64,000 nt of DNA, taken from assembly GCF_042662125.1 (NCBI RefSeq), contig NZ_JBHSXL010000001.1, forward strand, positions 167,405 to 231,404, written 5' to 3'. The stretch comes from Halopenitus salinus. GTDB lineage: Archaea > Halobacteriota > Halobacteria > Halobacteriales > Haloferacaceae. A model generated the notes under the pieces. It was not told the DNA's origin. It made no database searches and saw only the letters and a list, made by a program, of their open reading frames with translations. Made by a program: the position numbers and the translations under genes. Shown here one piece after another: positions 1-7,789 of this stretch. Position 1 is the first letter of the stretch. Every line of letters begins with the position of its first letter.

Positions 1-46
1 TGAGGGTCGGGCGAGTGTGGAGTGAGGACCGGCAAGTCGTGGAATG

Positions 47-81
47 AGGCCGAACGTTTTCTGAGGAAGCGGGTTCGGCCT
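47..81 (-). terminator. Hairpin downstream of HTH gene
   Basis: AGGCCGAAC (47-55) and GTTCGGCCT (73-81) form a perfect 9-bp inverted repeat with a 17-nt loop. It lies just past the stop codon of the minus-strand HTH gene. A role in ending or stabilising that transcript is inferred; there is no long T-run. Confidence 0.35.
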
Positions 82-94
82 TCCACCGCCGATC

Positions 95-544
95 TCACGG
101 CGCAGCAGCGGCCGCGTCGCCGGCCTCCGGGTCGAACGGGAGGGTGATGACGAGCTCGTCGAACCAGACGATCGGCCGCTTCCGCTGTCCCTCCTCCTCG
201 AAGAGGACGATGCCCAGCTGGGCGAGCCGGGTGAGTTCCTCGTGGACGTTCTTCACGTCCCGATCGACGACCCGTGCGGTCTCGTTGATGCTGGATGGCT
301 CCTCCCGTCGGACGGCTTCGATGAGATCGAGGACGCGCGGCGTCAGCGTCCCCATGAGGTCGTCGTAGCTGGTGAACGAGAGCGTCGGCGGGGAATCAAC
401 CGCGCCATCGCGTTTGAGCGCCTCGATCCCGTCAGTGACGTCGTCGTGGAACTGATCGGACGACTTCACGGTCACGACGAGGGTCGATTCGTCCCGAAGC
501 CGTTCGCGCTCCATCGGGTGTAGCGGCGGCGTGGTGTCGTTCAT
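95..544 (-). CDS. HVO_A0114-type winged-helix antitoxin/regulator
   Basis: This is a small DNA-binding protein of 149 aa. The C-terminal half (about residues 60-135) is a winged helix with the pattern VLDLIEAVRRE, then ETARVVDRDVKNVHEEL, then a wing containing GQRKRPIV, as in the haloarchaeal HVO_A0114 family. In that family the protein sits beside a TumE/DUF6516 toxin and is taken to be its antitoxin and autorepressor. A GTG at 577 would give 11 more residues, but the ATG at 544 follows directly on the upstream toxin stub (550-693) and is preferred. Its toxin partner is broken, so it probably survives as an orphan regulator. Confidence 0.75.
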   Translation of the reverse strand: MNDTTPPLHPMERERLRDESTLVVTVKSSDQFHDDVTDGIEALKRDGAVDSPPTLSFTSYDDLMGTLTPRVLDLIEAVRREEPSSINETARVVDRDVKNVHEELTRLAQLGIVLFEEEGQRKRPIVWFDELVITLPFDPEAGDAAAAAP

Positions 545-549
545 GGGTA

Positions 550-693
550 TCACCGTGAGTGGGTCTCGTCGGTCCACCTGGGCGGGTAGGCGTCCCGGTC
601 CGACCGCAGACGGAACACGCGGACGACGATCCCGTCGGGGTACTTCCTCCCCTCGATCACGCCATCGAGATCATTCTCGAATAGTGGGACCAT
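550..693 (-). pseudogene. Truncated TumE/DUF6516-like toxin remnant
   Basis: A 47-codon reading frame starts at ATG 693 and stops TGA at 550-552, six bases before the antitoxin ATG. It contains YPDGIVVRVFRL and then DAYPP. This resembles the N-terminal half of TumE toxins: the intact copy at 14577-14858 has DPAYPSGYKYSLHFGTLDG at the matching place. After the YPP the frame runs into unrelated residues and ends. The second half of the toxin, with the YDNSHE-like core, is missing. Toxin-then-antitoxin order is the same as in the intact locus. The assignment rests on this short match and is tentative. Confidence 0.5.
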
Positions 694-787
694 CGCTGAA
701 CAGTGGGATCATCGTCGATCATTGGGACCACCCTCATCCATTGGTACACAAACCAGTACCATAGGGCTATTGGTGAAAAGACCAATA
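685..787. promoter_or_regulatory. 19-bp-spaced repeats and palindromes between divergent genes
   Basis: Four copies of a TGGGACCATC-like word start at 685, 704, 723 and 742, exactly 19 bp apart. The fourth is degenerate and begins the inverted repeat TGGTAC-N8-GTACCA (742-761). A second, perfect one, TATTGGT-GAAAAG-ACCAATA, follows at 768-787. The array lies between the minus-strand toxin stub/antitoxin and the plus-strand AbiEi gene. It is a good candidate for a multi-site operator, probably of the HTH antitoxin at 95-544; the binding protein is inferred. Confidence 0.5.
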
Positions 788-912
788 CGACCGTCAGACT
801 TCGAAGAACTCACTCCATCTCCTCACACCGGCCCATTTTCCGTCGCTCCCGCCAGCGGCGGTATCCTTTTATCCGTCACACGAGTATACTTTGTATTGAT
901 TTAGTGCCGAAT

Positions 913-1749
913 ATGGATACGAATTCAATAAAAAGTATAAAACAGGGGTTGTCGAAGCGCGAGAGCCTCGCCCTGACGCGATTGGCGGGACGAAACCGGG
1001 CGATCATCACGATCGAGGACGTGCAGGACGCGATCGACGTCTCGTACGACGAGGCGAAGCAGATCACGAACGATCTGGTGCACAAGAAATGGCTGGACCG
1101 GTTGGCCAGCGGAACCTACCTCATCGTGCCGTTGGCCGCGGGCGAACGTGGCGAGTACACCGAACACGAGTTCGTGATCGCGTCCCATCTCGCCGACCCG
1201 ACGTACATCTCCTACTGGAGCGCGCTCAACCATCACGGGCTGACGGAGCAGGTTCCGACCACCGTCTTCGCCGCGACGACGGAGCAGGTTCCGGATCGGG
1301 AGATCCACGGGGTGACGTATACCTTCGTGACGGTGACCGAGGCCAAGTTCTTCGGGTTCGAGCCGACCGCCATCGACGCCCACACCGTGAACGTCGCCAC
1401 CGTGGAAAAGACCCTGGCCGACTGTGCGGACCATCCGGAACACTGCGGCGGAATCCTCGAGTTGGCGAAGGGCCTCGCCAACGCGCCCGTCCGGGACGAC
1501 GAGGCGCTGGCAACGCAGTTGCTGCGGCTTGGAAACGGTGCGGCGATCAAACGCGTCGTCTACCTCGCCGACGTCCTCGACGTCGAACTTCCGGGACGCG
1601 AGAGGCTGGTGGAGGCGTTCACGACGGGCTACTCGAAGCTCGATCCGACCCGGGGCGACGAGGGGACCCACTCGAGCGAGTACCGGCTACTCGTGAACGT
1701 CGAGGCGAACACGATCCGGAGCGTGGCAGGAGCGCGTGAAGAATCATGA
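913..1749 (+). CDS. abiEi: AbiEi-family type IV antitoxin / transcriptional regulator
   Basis: This 278-aa protein has an N-terminal winged helix (about residues 10-70; SKRESLALTRLAGRNRAIIT then a wing ending SGTYLIVPL). A C-terminal AbiEi domain follows (YISYWSALNHHGLTEQVP, VATVEKTLADCADHPEHCGG), the layout of AbiEi antitoxins of type IV abortive-infection systems. AbiEi represses its own operon and counters the AbiEii nucleotidyltransferase. ATG 913 is preferred to GTG starts far upstream, since it begins just before the conserved helix and follows an AT-rich leader. The stop overlaps the ATG of the abiEii remnant (ATGA, 1746-1749), the usual coupling of this pair. The toxin is lost. Confidence 0.8.
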   Translation: MDTNSIKSIKQGLSKRESLALTRLAGRNRAIITIEDVQDAIDVSYDEAKQITNDLVHKKWLDRLASGTYLIVPLAAGERGEYTEHEFVIASHLADPTYISYWSALNHHGLTEQVPTTVFAATTEQVPDREIHGVTYTFVTVTEAKFFGFEPTAIDAHTVNVATVEKTLADCADHPEHCGGILELAKGLANAPVRDDEALATQLLRLGNGAAIKRVVYLADVLDVELPGRERLVEAFTTGYSKLDPTRGDEGTHSSEYRLLVNVEANTIRSVAGAREES

Positions 1750-1811
1750 TCACGGATACACGAGTACGGACGTTGGCACGGCGAGACGGCGTAAATCGGC
1801 AATGCTTATAG
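1746..1811 (+). pseudogene. abiEii: AbiEii toxin start, truncated to 21 codons
   Basis: An ATG overlaps the abiEi stop in the ATGA arrangement typical of abiEi-abiEii. The frame reads MITDTRVRTLARRDGVNRQ and then ends at TAG (1809-1811). AbiEii nucleotidyltransferases begin with just this kind of segment before their catalytic core. Everything after about residue 19 is missing, and the next gene's promoter (CTTATAG, 1805-1811) starts at the break. This looks like a deletion that joined another TA operon to the abiEi gene. Confidence 0.6.
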
Positions 1812-1834
1812 TAACACGAGGGTAATACCGACGT

Positions 1835-2131
1835 ATGTCCGACGCCGACGCTGGGGCCACTGACGACCCCGACATGACCACGATCACGGTGAAGGTGCCG
1901 CAGGCGTTCCTCGACGACCTCGATGCGACCTGGCGTGCCGAGGACTTCCCGTCTCGAAGCGAGTTCATCCGCTGGGCCCTTCGCGACGCCGTGAAACACC
2001 CGACATTCTCGCGAAAGGGCTGGAAGGACATCGCCGCCAGTGAGCACCAGCTGGCGACCGGCGAGGGGCAGACCTATAGCAGCGAGGAGATCCGAGCGCG
2101 CCTGAACGAGGACACGGATGGGAACGAGTGA
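1835..2131 (+). CDS. Ribbon-helix-helix antitoxin (CopG/ParD-like)
   Basis: A 98-aa protein whose residues about 14-50 (TTITVKVPQAFLDDLD, then FPSRSEFIRWALRDAV) fit a ribbon-helix-helix fold: a basic beta strand followed by two helices with a SRSEFIR turn. The C-terminal tail (TYSSEEIRARLNED) is the usual toxin-binding arm. It overlaps the RelE-like toxin gene by 14 bp, so the two are coupled. A TATA-like CTTATAG lies about 25 bp upstream, so the transcript is probably leaderless or nearly so. It should bind its toxin and repress the operon. Confidence 0.8.
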   Translation: MSDADAGATDDPDMTTITVKVPQAFLDDLDATWRAEDFPSRSEFIRWALRDAVKHPTFSRKGWKDIAASEHQLATGEGQTYSSEEIRARLNEDTDGNE

Positions 2132-2408
2132 CGAGAACTGGGACTGGAAGTTCACCGATCCAGCAGAACGGGAATACGGTAAGCTTCAGCCGCACGATCA
2201 GGAGCGCATCGTCTCAAAGCTGGACGAGATCGTCACGGATCAGTGGCGAGAGCCAAGCGACTATCTGGAACCGCTCACCGGCGCCCCGCATTCGAAGCTC
2301 CGAATCGGTGCGTTTCGTCTGGGCTGCAAGGCGGTCCACGCCGATCGGATTCTGTGGGTCCACACCATCGAGAAGCGGTCAGGTGCCTACAAACCGGGAG
2401 ACGACTGA
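2118..2408 (+). CDS. RelE/ParE-family toxin
   Basis: A 96-aa protein of RelE/ParE superfamily size and pattern: WDWKFTDPAEREYGKLQ (first strand and helix), ERIVSKLDEIV, then YLEPLTGAPHSKLRIGAFRL (the strand carrying the SKLRIG..R motif), and a C-terminal strand RILWVHTIEKRSGAYK. RelE members cut mRNA on the ribosome and ParE members poison gyrase; the sequence alone does not decide. The basic C-terminal residues (EKRSGAYK) favour a RelE-type nuclease. It overlaps the upstream antitoxin and appears intact. Confidence 0.8.
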   Translation: MGTSDENWDWKFTDPAEREYGKLQPHDQERIVSKLDEIVTDQWREPSDYLEPLTGAPHSKLRIGAFRLGCKAVHADRILWVHTIEKRSGAYKPGDD

Positions 2409-2549
2409 TCGGCCTGCCGAGCACCAAAACCCCCGCCAACGACCCTCTCGATCGTCGATCGCCTCCCGGCCACGTCCCGACCACGTCCCGGTCACGTTCC
2501 GAGTCGGACGACACGTATTTGGGGGCGCTACCGCAATGGGACCACATCG

Positions 2550-3356
2550 ATGCCCACCTCGACGCCGGAGGAGGTACACGGCGACGTGCGCTACCTCGCC
2601 GGATCGCCGGGCCGGATCGCCATCCTGCGGACGCTGCGCGAGGAGCCGCTTCGCCCGGCGGAGATCACCCGCCGGGTGGACTCGACGCGGACCACGGTCC
2701 AGCGCGTGCTCGCGGGCTTTCGCGAGCGGTGTTGGGTCTGTGAGCGCAACGCGACCTATCGGTTGACCCCGACCGGCGAGCAGGTGGTCGACGCCTACGA
2801 GGAGCTGCTTGGGGCGGCCGAGCGCGCCCGGGAGTTCGCCCCGCTGGCGAGCCACCTCACGTCGCTGCCTGGGGGGCCGCCGCCGGAGGCGTTCGCCTCG
2901 GGCGAGTTGACCGTCGCCACCTCCAGCGACCCGCTCGCGCCGGTCGAGGCGCTCCTCGACCGCTTCGCGGACGCCGAGGGTGGCCACGTCCGGAGCATCT
3001 CGCCCATCGTCACGCGGACGTTCAACGAGGCGGCGATGGACCTGCTCGAGACCGGAACGTCGATCGAGTTGCTGATCGACGAGCGGGTGCTCGAGACCTC
3101 CGCCGAGGAGTTCCCGTCCGACCTCGAGCGGGCGCTACAGCGCGAGGACGTCACGGTGGCGGTCCACCCCGATCGGCTGTCGGCCGGCCTGTTGGCCTTC
3201 GAGGGGACGACCTGCGTGGTCGCCTACGACGACGCGAACGCGCTGCGGGCGATGCTGGTCTGCGAGGACGAGCCGGCGGTCGCCGAGTGGGCGAGCGAGT
3301 GGTTCGAGCGCGTCTGGAACGAGTCGGAGCCGATCGAGGCCGCGGTCGAGGAGTAA
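2550..3356 (+). CDS. Winged-helix regulator with FilR1-like sensor domain
   Basis: A 268-aa regulator. Residues about 12-75 form a MarR-like winged helix (YLAGSPGRIAILRTLREEP, PAEITRRVDSTRTTVQRVL, wing ATYRLTPTGEQVV). The rest resembles the FilR1/DUF1724 middle domain common in archaeal regulators (ISPIVTRTFNEAAMDLLE, IELLIDERVLET, AGLLAFEGTTCVVAYDD). That domain is thought to sense a ligand. It stands alone downstream of the RelE toxin. Targets cannot be inferred from context. Confidence 0.75.
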   Translation: MPTSTPEEVHGDVRYLAGSPGRIAILRTLREEPLRPAEITRRVDSTRTTVQRVLAGFRERCWVCERNATYRLTPTGEQVVDAYEELLGAAERAREFAPLASHLTSLPGGPPPEAFASGELTVATSSDPLAPVEALLDRFADAEGGHVRSISPIVTRTFNEAAMDLLETGTSIELLIDERVLETSAEEFPSDLERALQREDVTVAVHPDRLSAGLLAFEGTTCVVAYDDANALRAMLVCEDEPAVAEWASEWFERVWNESEPIEAAVEE

Positions 3357-3861
3357 GCGTACGGCGACGTCGCTGCTGGCGAGCGGAGACCGCGCCGAAA
3401 GAGGTGAGGTGCGAACGGGAACCGGCCTGGAGGGCCGTCGTCGCGGGGTACACGAGTCGTCGTGGCGACCCGTGTTTGACCGATGGCGCCGACGGGTCCT
3501 ATATGTATCCGCGGTAGCCTGTGTTCGATGTCGTAAGTGGTTACAGAGGTTGTAACAGTTCGTGTGGCGGCGTCGACGACGCTGTCTCGTCGTTGGCGAA
3601 ATCCGTGAGACTGCGTCGTGTTGGTGGGATCACGTCACGTCGATCGCCGGAGCGGTAGACTTCTCGGAGGGATCGATTTCGGTTACGTTCGGTCGGGTAC
3701 GAGTGGCGATCGGGGTTCGACGACGATCAGGGTGTGACCACGATCGCGATTTGACCACGCTCACGACTCGACGTTAATGATCACGAGTCAGCGTCGGCGA
3801 CGATCGAACGCGAGCGCCGTCGCTGGTCGGGGTGGCGCGATAAAGAAGGTGGAAATCGGGG
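3357..3861. other. Intergenic stretch without a supported gene
   Basis: About 500 bp between the FilR1-like gene and the S-layer gene terminator. Open frames here have unlikely Arg-rich products and no promoter. A small perfect inverted repeat, GTTACA-GAGGT-TGTAAC, lies at 3540-3556 and could be a regulator site. TATA-like TCCTATATGT lies near 3497 but no convincing gene follows. Confidence 0.5.
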
Positions 3862-3879
3862 CTGACTCTCTCGAGTCAG
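3862..3879 (-). terminator. Hairpin terminator of the S-layer gene
   Basis: CTGACTC-TCTC-GAGTCAG is a perfect 7-bp stem with a 4-nt loop, 17 bp past the stop of the minus-strand S-layer gene. On the transcribed strand it is followed by a pyrimidine-rich tract (CACCTTCTTTATC). A terminator or 3-prime stabiliser of this abundant mRNA is the simplest reading. Confidence 0.55.
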
Positions 3880-3895
3880 TGGTTAGTCGTCCGAG

Positions 3896-6403
3896 TTAGG
3901 GACGACGCCGGACTGCGAGGAGTGCGGCCGCGACGAGGGCGACGAGGGCGACGACGGCACCGAAGCCGGGCGTCTCTTCCTCAGTCGTCTCGGTGTCGGT
4001 CGGCTCCTCGGTCGGTTCCTCGGTGGGCTCCTCCGTGGGTTCCTCGGTCGGTTCCTCGGTGGCCTCCTCCGTGGGCTCCTCAGTCGGCTCTTCGGTCGGT
4101 TCCTCGGTCTCGATCTCGTCGACAACCTCGATGTCTATGCGATCGGTGTTGTCGCCGTCGTCGGACTCGACCGTGTAGTCACCGGGCTCGACATCGTTCT
4201 CGGAGAGGTCGATCTCGACGGACCACTGACCGTCAGTCTCCCACTCGTCCGTGCTCTCGATGGTCACGGAGTCGTCGTTCTCGTCGAGGAGTTCGACGGT
4301 GATCGTGTTGTCGTCGGGCCGACGGTTGGTCTGACCCTCGATCTCAAGCGTGCCACCGGTTTCGGCCGGGTCGGTGGCGGACTCGATCGTCGTGAGACCG
4401 TCCGCGTAGCGGAAGGTCTCAGTGACGATCAGGTCGTCGCTCGCCGTGTCGTCAACGGAGTTGGCGAGGATCCGGTCACGGACCTGATCGCCCGTGCTGG
4501 AACCACTATCGTAGGTCTGAATCTCGTCAACGAAGCCGCTAGCTGAATCAGCTACATCGTCACCGAATGTACCATCTCGACCGGACGAGATGATGTGAGC
4601 GGACGTACTTCCCTGACGGAGGTCACTTAGGCTAAGTTCCTCCTCGTCGAAGGTCCCGTCGCTATCGACAGAGATGTCGTAAGCTGCCGCGTTACCACGT
4701 GAGTCAACGAAGGCTACGACGAGTTCGTCCTTGCCGGGTGCCGTACCCTCAACGTCGATCACCTGATCGTCCGTGGCGATCTGACCGTTGTAGGTGACGA
4801 ACGACCCGTCAAGCTCGGTGTCGGTCACCGTGATCGAGGACGTACTGCTGACTCCGCTGTTAAAGTCGGAGGTAGACAGCGTATCATCGAGCGAATCGTC
4901 ATCGTTTGCGTCGGCATCCTGAGCGTCGATGACTCCGAGGCGGTAGGTGCCCGGAAGTTCAAGCAGATCGCTGCCGTCGGAGAAGACAACGTCCTCCTCC
5001 TCGAAGGTGTCGTCACCATCGACGGTAATCGTGTCCTCGCCATCGATCGTGACGTGTTCGAAGTCGTTGTTGTCGCGGACGTAGATCGCGACATCATCGA
5101 TTCCCTCTGCGGCGGTACCATTCACGTCGACCTCAGAGCCGACGACGTAGGCACCGGTCGGGCTGTCAAGCGAGACGTCTCCCTCGTTGACGTCGAAGGA
5201 CTGGTCGTCATCAGTCTCGGCAACGGTATCGTTGGTCACATCGTGCGTCAGCGGACCACCATCGAAGTACGGAGTCGCTGCCGTGCCGTTCGCCTGATAC
5301 AGGTCGATGTCAACCGAGGAATCATCGAGGAACTGCGTCTCGACGGATCCAACACCATTGCCACCATCGATCTCGACGATCGCGTAGGCGTAATCGTAGT
5401 CGCTTCCATTCTCTAGAATGGTATTGTCGGGTTGCGAGCCGTTATAGATGTCACCATCTGCGGTGTCATTGGTATCTCCAGCCGCAAAGACACCGGTCTC
5501 TACGGTGTCACCGACGTTCCGCATGATGTTCGACGCGTTTTCACCGGAGATACCGTCACGGAACTCACCACTCTCGATCACGACTGCGTGGTAGTTACCT
5601 TCCGGACTGTTTTCGACCGTGTACTGCAGATTCTCACCCTGGGTGACCTCGTCACTTTCGAGGCTCAGGGAAGCAGTCTCATCTGAGGAGATCGTAACCG
5701 TCACCGAGTCACTCGCGTCACCCCAGTCGAGGTCGTCGACACCTCCAACGGTGAAGGTGTACTCTCCCTCGTCGACGGCGGACGGGTCAATGGATATCGT
5801 ACCGTCGCCGTTTTGGGTGGCACCACCGGAATCATCAACGATCTCGTTGGTGACATCGATACCATCCTCATCTTCGACGGTCAGTTCGATGTCTTCTGCG
5901 TCTTCGTAGTTGTATTCAATGTCAACCGCCGCTTGGTCCTGATCGGAAGTGAGGATGCCTCCAGAGACATCCGCACCACCGTTATTCAGGACTTCGAGAG
6001 TGGTTACGCGTGGGGTCGCGACGGAGACATTAAACGCATCAGAACCGGGAGTGGACTGGTTCGAATAAGAACCAGTTGGCTGATCTTCGGGGATCGGCAT
6101 CTCCAGGGGCTCTCCCTCAGATGCGCCAGCCGTTCGTTCTAGGCTAGTTGGATCAACTTCATCGTTCGCGTCAGTGGACGCGTTGAAGACGATCCCATCT
6201 TCACCCTGATAGACAGTTGCGCCGTTACCAACAATACCTTCGCCATCACTGGTGCTCCAATCATCTCGAGCATCAGAGTTGGCGTATTGACCACGCTCAT
6301 CAGCGGCAGCGATCGCTGCACCCGACGCAATCATGGATACAACCATGATCACCGCCAGGAACACCGCGCGCCCCTTTGAGCGATAGTTTGTTTCGTTTGT
6401 CAT
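3896..6403 (-). CDS. csg: S-layer (cell surface) glycoprotein
   Basis: An 835-aa secreted protein and the likely S-layer subunit. Residues 1-34 are a haloarchaeal surface-glycoprotein signal peptide (RSKGRAVFLAVIMVVSMIAS). The body is rich in Asp, Thr and beta-strand segments, with about ten N-glycosylation sequons (for example NAST, NQST, NGSQ, NDTV). Near the C-terminus is a TEEP repeat stalk, then PGF-CTERM: TPGFGAVVALVALVAAALL followed by an Arg cluster. Archaeosortase ArtA normally cuts there and the protein is lipid-anchored. An ATG at 6424 would add seven residues; ATG 6403 matches the usual MTN start. It is flanked by a long leader region and a hairpin terminator, as expected for a highly expressed gene. 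Confidence 0.88.
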   Translation of the reverse strand: MTNETNYRSKGRAVFLAVIMVVSMIASGAAIAAADERGQYANSDARDDWSTSDGEGIVGNGATVYQGEDGIVFNASTDANDEVDPTSLERTAGASEGEPLEMPIPEDQPTGSYSNQSTPGSDAFNVSVATPRVTTLEVLNNGGADVSGGILTSDQDQAAVDIEYNYEDAEDIELTVEDEDGIDVTNEIVDDSGGATQNGDGTISIDPSAVDEGEYTFTVGGVDDLDWGDASDSVTVTISSDETASLSLESDEVTQGENLQYTVENSPEGNYHAVVIESGEFRDGISGENASNIMRNVGDTVETGVFAAGDTNDTADGDIYNGSQPDNTILENGSDYDYAYAIVEIDGGNGVGSVETQFLDDSSVDIDLYQANGTAATPYFDGGPLTHDVTNDTVAETDDDQSFDVNEGDVSLDSPTGAYVVGSEVDVNGTAAEGIDDVAIYVRDNNDFEHVTIDGEDTITVDGDDTFEEEDVVFSDGSDLLELPGTYRLGVIDAQDADANDDDSLDDTLSTSDFNSGVSSTSSITVTDTELDGSFVTYNGQIATDDQVIDVEGTAPGKDELVVAFVDSRGNAAAYDISVDSDGTFDEEELSLSDLRQGSTSAHIISSGRDGTFGDDVADSASGFVDEIQTYDSGSSTGDQVRDRILANSVDDTASDDLIVTETFRYADGLTTIESATDPAETGGTLEIEGQTNRRPDDNTITVELLDENDDSVTIESTDEWETDGQWSVEIDLSENDVEPGDYTVESDDGDNTDRIDIEVVDEIETEEPTEEPTEEPTEEATEEPTEEPTEEPTEEPTEEPTDTETTEEETPGFGAVVALVALVAAALLAVRRRP
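3997..4110 (-). repeat. 12-bp tandem repeat coding the TEEP stalk
   Basis: Within csg, about nine 12-bp units encode Thr-Glu-Glu-Pro, with one TEEA variant. They form the rigid, acidic, O-glycosylatable stretch before the PGF-CTERM anchor. Such repeats vary in number between strains by slippage. It is part of the gene, not a CRISPR or intergenic repeat. Confidence 0.85.
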
Positions 6404-6520
6404 AGTTAGGTTTCTGCTTCGCATGGACCTCCGGAGAGACGCCGCTCGTCTTCCGGACGGTCAACACGCCCAATTATACCGACCGCCATTAAGTACTTTG
6501 TGTATCTGTTAGGTAGACGT
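6404..6520 (-). promoter_or_regulatory. csg promoter and leader
   Basis: Upstream of the csg ATG the minus strand carries a TATA-like ACTTAATGG (6487-6495). This would start transcription near 6462 and give a leader of roughly 60 nt. There is no Shine-Dalgarno before the ATG. Leaders are known for haloarchaeal csg mRNAs; the exact start here is inferred. Confidence 0.4.
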
Positions 6521-7019
6521 TCACATACGCCGGGTGCCGGTTTGAGGGGGTGATAACCGCCGCATAATCCGGATCGACGTCGCGTCGAATCGCCGGTTTC
6601 TCGGGCGAATCGGGGCGGTTTGACGTGTTTCGGATCGAGAGCGTTTCGACCGCCCACGGACGTCGATCGACGGCGTCCGACGAACGTCGAACGCAACGCG
6701 TGTCAGACTACCGTCAGACTCCGGGCGTGTGCGTGATGGATGTGTGCGTGAGCGTCGATCGACGCCGGCGAGCAGGTGGATGATGGTCGGTGACGGGCGA
6801 GCAGGCGGGCGATCCGATCGGTGGTTCGGGTGGACGGACGAGCGTGGTGGATGGGTGTGTGGACAGGTTGGTGGGCAGGTCGGTACTGGGCGGAGTGGGT
6901 GTAGATGGTCGGGCGCCGTGGGTCGGCGCTCGGGCGCGCGTGCGTGGTGAGGAGTGGTAGCGGGTCGAATCGGACTCGATGGAGGGAGGATCGGACCGGC
7001 GAACGTCGGTAGGCCGAGA
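6521..7019. other. Intergenic stretch, strongly G/T-skewed
   Basis: No plausible gene in about 500 bp. From about 6720 to 6960 the plus strand is very rich in G and T with few C (runs such as GGTTGGTGGGCAGGTCGGT), so the strand sense to csg is C-rich. The open frames give low-complexity Arg/Pro/Gly products and are rejected. The skew could mark an untranslated transcript or G-quadruplex-prone DNA. Confidence 0.45.
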
Positions 7020-7253
7020 TTACTGAGCGGACGAGAGGGCCGCATCGACGAGAGGGCCGAAGGATCGAGCGAGCGCGCTACGGGCGTTCGCTCGGTCGTC
7101 CGCGACGAGATCCGAGATCGGTGTTCCCGTCGCGGCTCGTTCGCGCAGCTCCTCGAGATCGGTCGACGACAAATGGTCGAAGACGAATTCGCGCATTCGG
7201 TCGAACAGCGTGTGGGTCTCCGGGTCGTTCGATCCGGATCGAAACGGCGGCAT
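7020..7253 (-). CDS. Small hypothetical protein paired with HTH regulator
   Basis: A 77-aa protein of unknown function. It has one predicted helical core (LFDRMREFVFDHLSSTDLEE) and no membrane segment or cysteine motif. It starts 18 bp after the stop of the winged-helix gene at 7272 on the same strand, so the two probably form one transcript. The pairing suggests a co-regulator or modulator of that HTH protein, but this is only context. Confidence 0.5.
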   Translation of the reverse strand: MPPFRSGSNDPETHTLFDRMREFVFDHLSSTDLEELRERAATGTPISDLVADDRANARSALARSFGPLVDAALSSAQ

Positions 7254-7271
7254 GTGTGTACTATGGAGCGA

Positions 7272-7616
7272 TCACCACTCGACGTCCTGTTCGACGTCGA
7301 GGAGGCGCCTGACCATCATGCCCTGCAGCTTGTCGAGGAGGACGGCGATCTCGTCATCCTCGTTGAGCGTGTATCGGGTCGTCCCCTCGTCGATCGGTTG
7401 GACGATCCGTAGCTCCGTGAGCACCTCGAGGTGATCGTAGACCGTGCTCCGGGAGGTGTCGCTCAACCGCGCGACGTCACTCACGTTGAGTTGCCGATCC
7501 GAGTTCTCGACGAAGGCGTCGAGGATTCGACTCCGGGCGGGCGAGTCGAACACCCTCGCCAAGCCACCCTCGTGAGCGAGTGATCGGTCACCGGGATCGG
7601 TTGCGATTGACTCCAT
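7272..7616 (-). CDS. Winged-helix transcriptional regulator
   Basis: A 114-aa ArsR/TrmB-like protein. Residues about 20-90 form a winged helix: VFDSPARSRILDAFVENSD, NVSDVARLSDTSRSTVYDHL (recognition helix), ELRIVQPIDEGTTRYTL (wing). The C-terminal helix (IAVLLDKLQGMMVRRLL) likely makes the dimer. It is first in a two-gene unit with the 77-aa protein. Upstream, an AT-rich 170-bp region gives room for its promoter. Confidence 0.75.
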   Translation of the reverse strand: MESIATDPGDRSLAHEGGLARVFDSPARSRILDAFVENSDRQLNVSDVARLSDTSRSTVYDHLEVLTELRIVQPIDEGTTRYTLNEDDEIAVLLDKLQGMMVRRLLDVEQDVEW

Positions 7617-7789
7617 GGCTACGATAGGGTACAGAGCCGATCCACATTAACATTCCGAATTAGATATACAAGTGAATCTCCAGCAACACAGATATGTCAG
7701 AATAAATGGTAAGTCTTAAGCTATCTCAACATAGGATATGTGATATAATGGGTGAATAAGACGTTAAAAATCAGCTCGTTGAAACGTTG

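Noticed and set aside
3562..3777. A 71-codon plus-strand frame between the FilR1-like gene and csg
   Set aside because: Arg/Gly/Val-rich product, no ordered pattern and no promoter.
3997..4110. Possible CRISPR or satellite
   Set aside because: It is the in-frame TEEP repeat within csg, 12-bp units with no spacers.
6521..7045. A 174-codon minus-strand Pro/Arg/His-rich frame upstream of csg
   Set aside because: Low complexity caused by the G/T skew; no promoter or recognisable fold.
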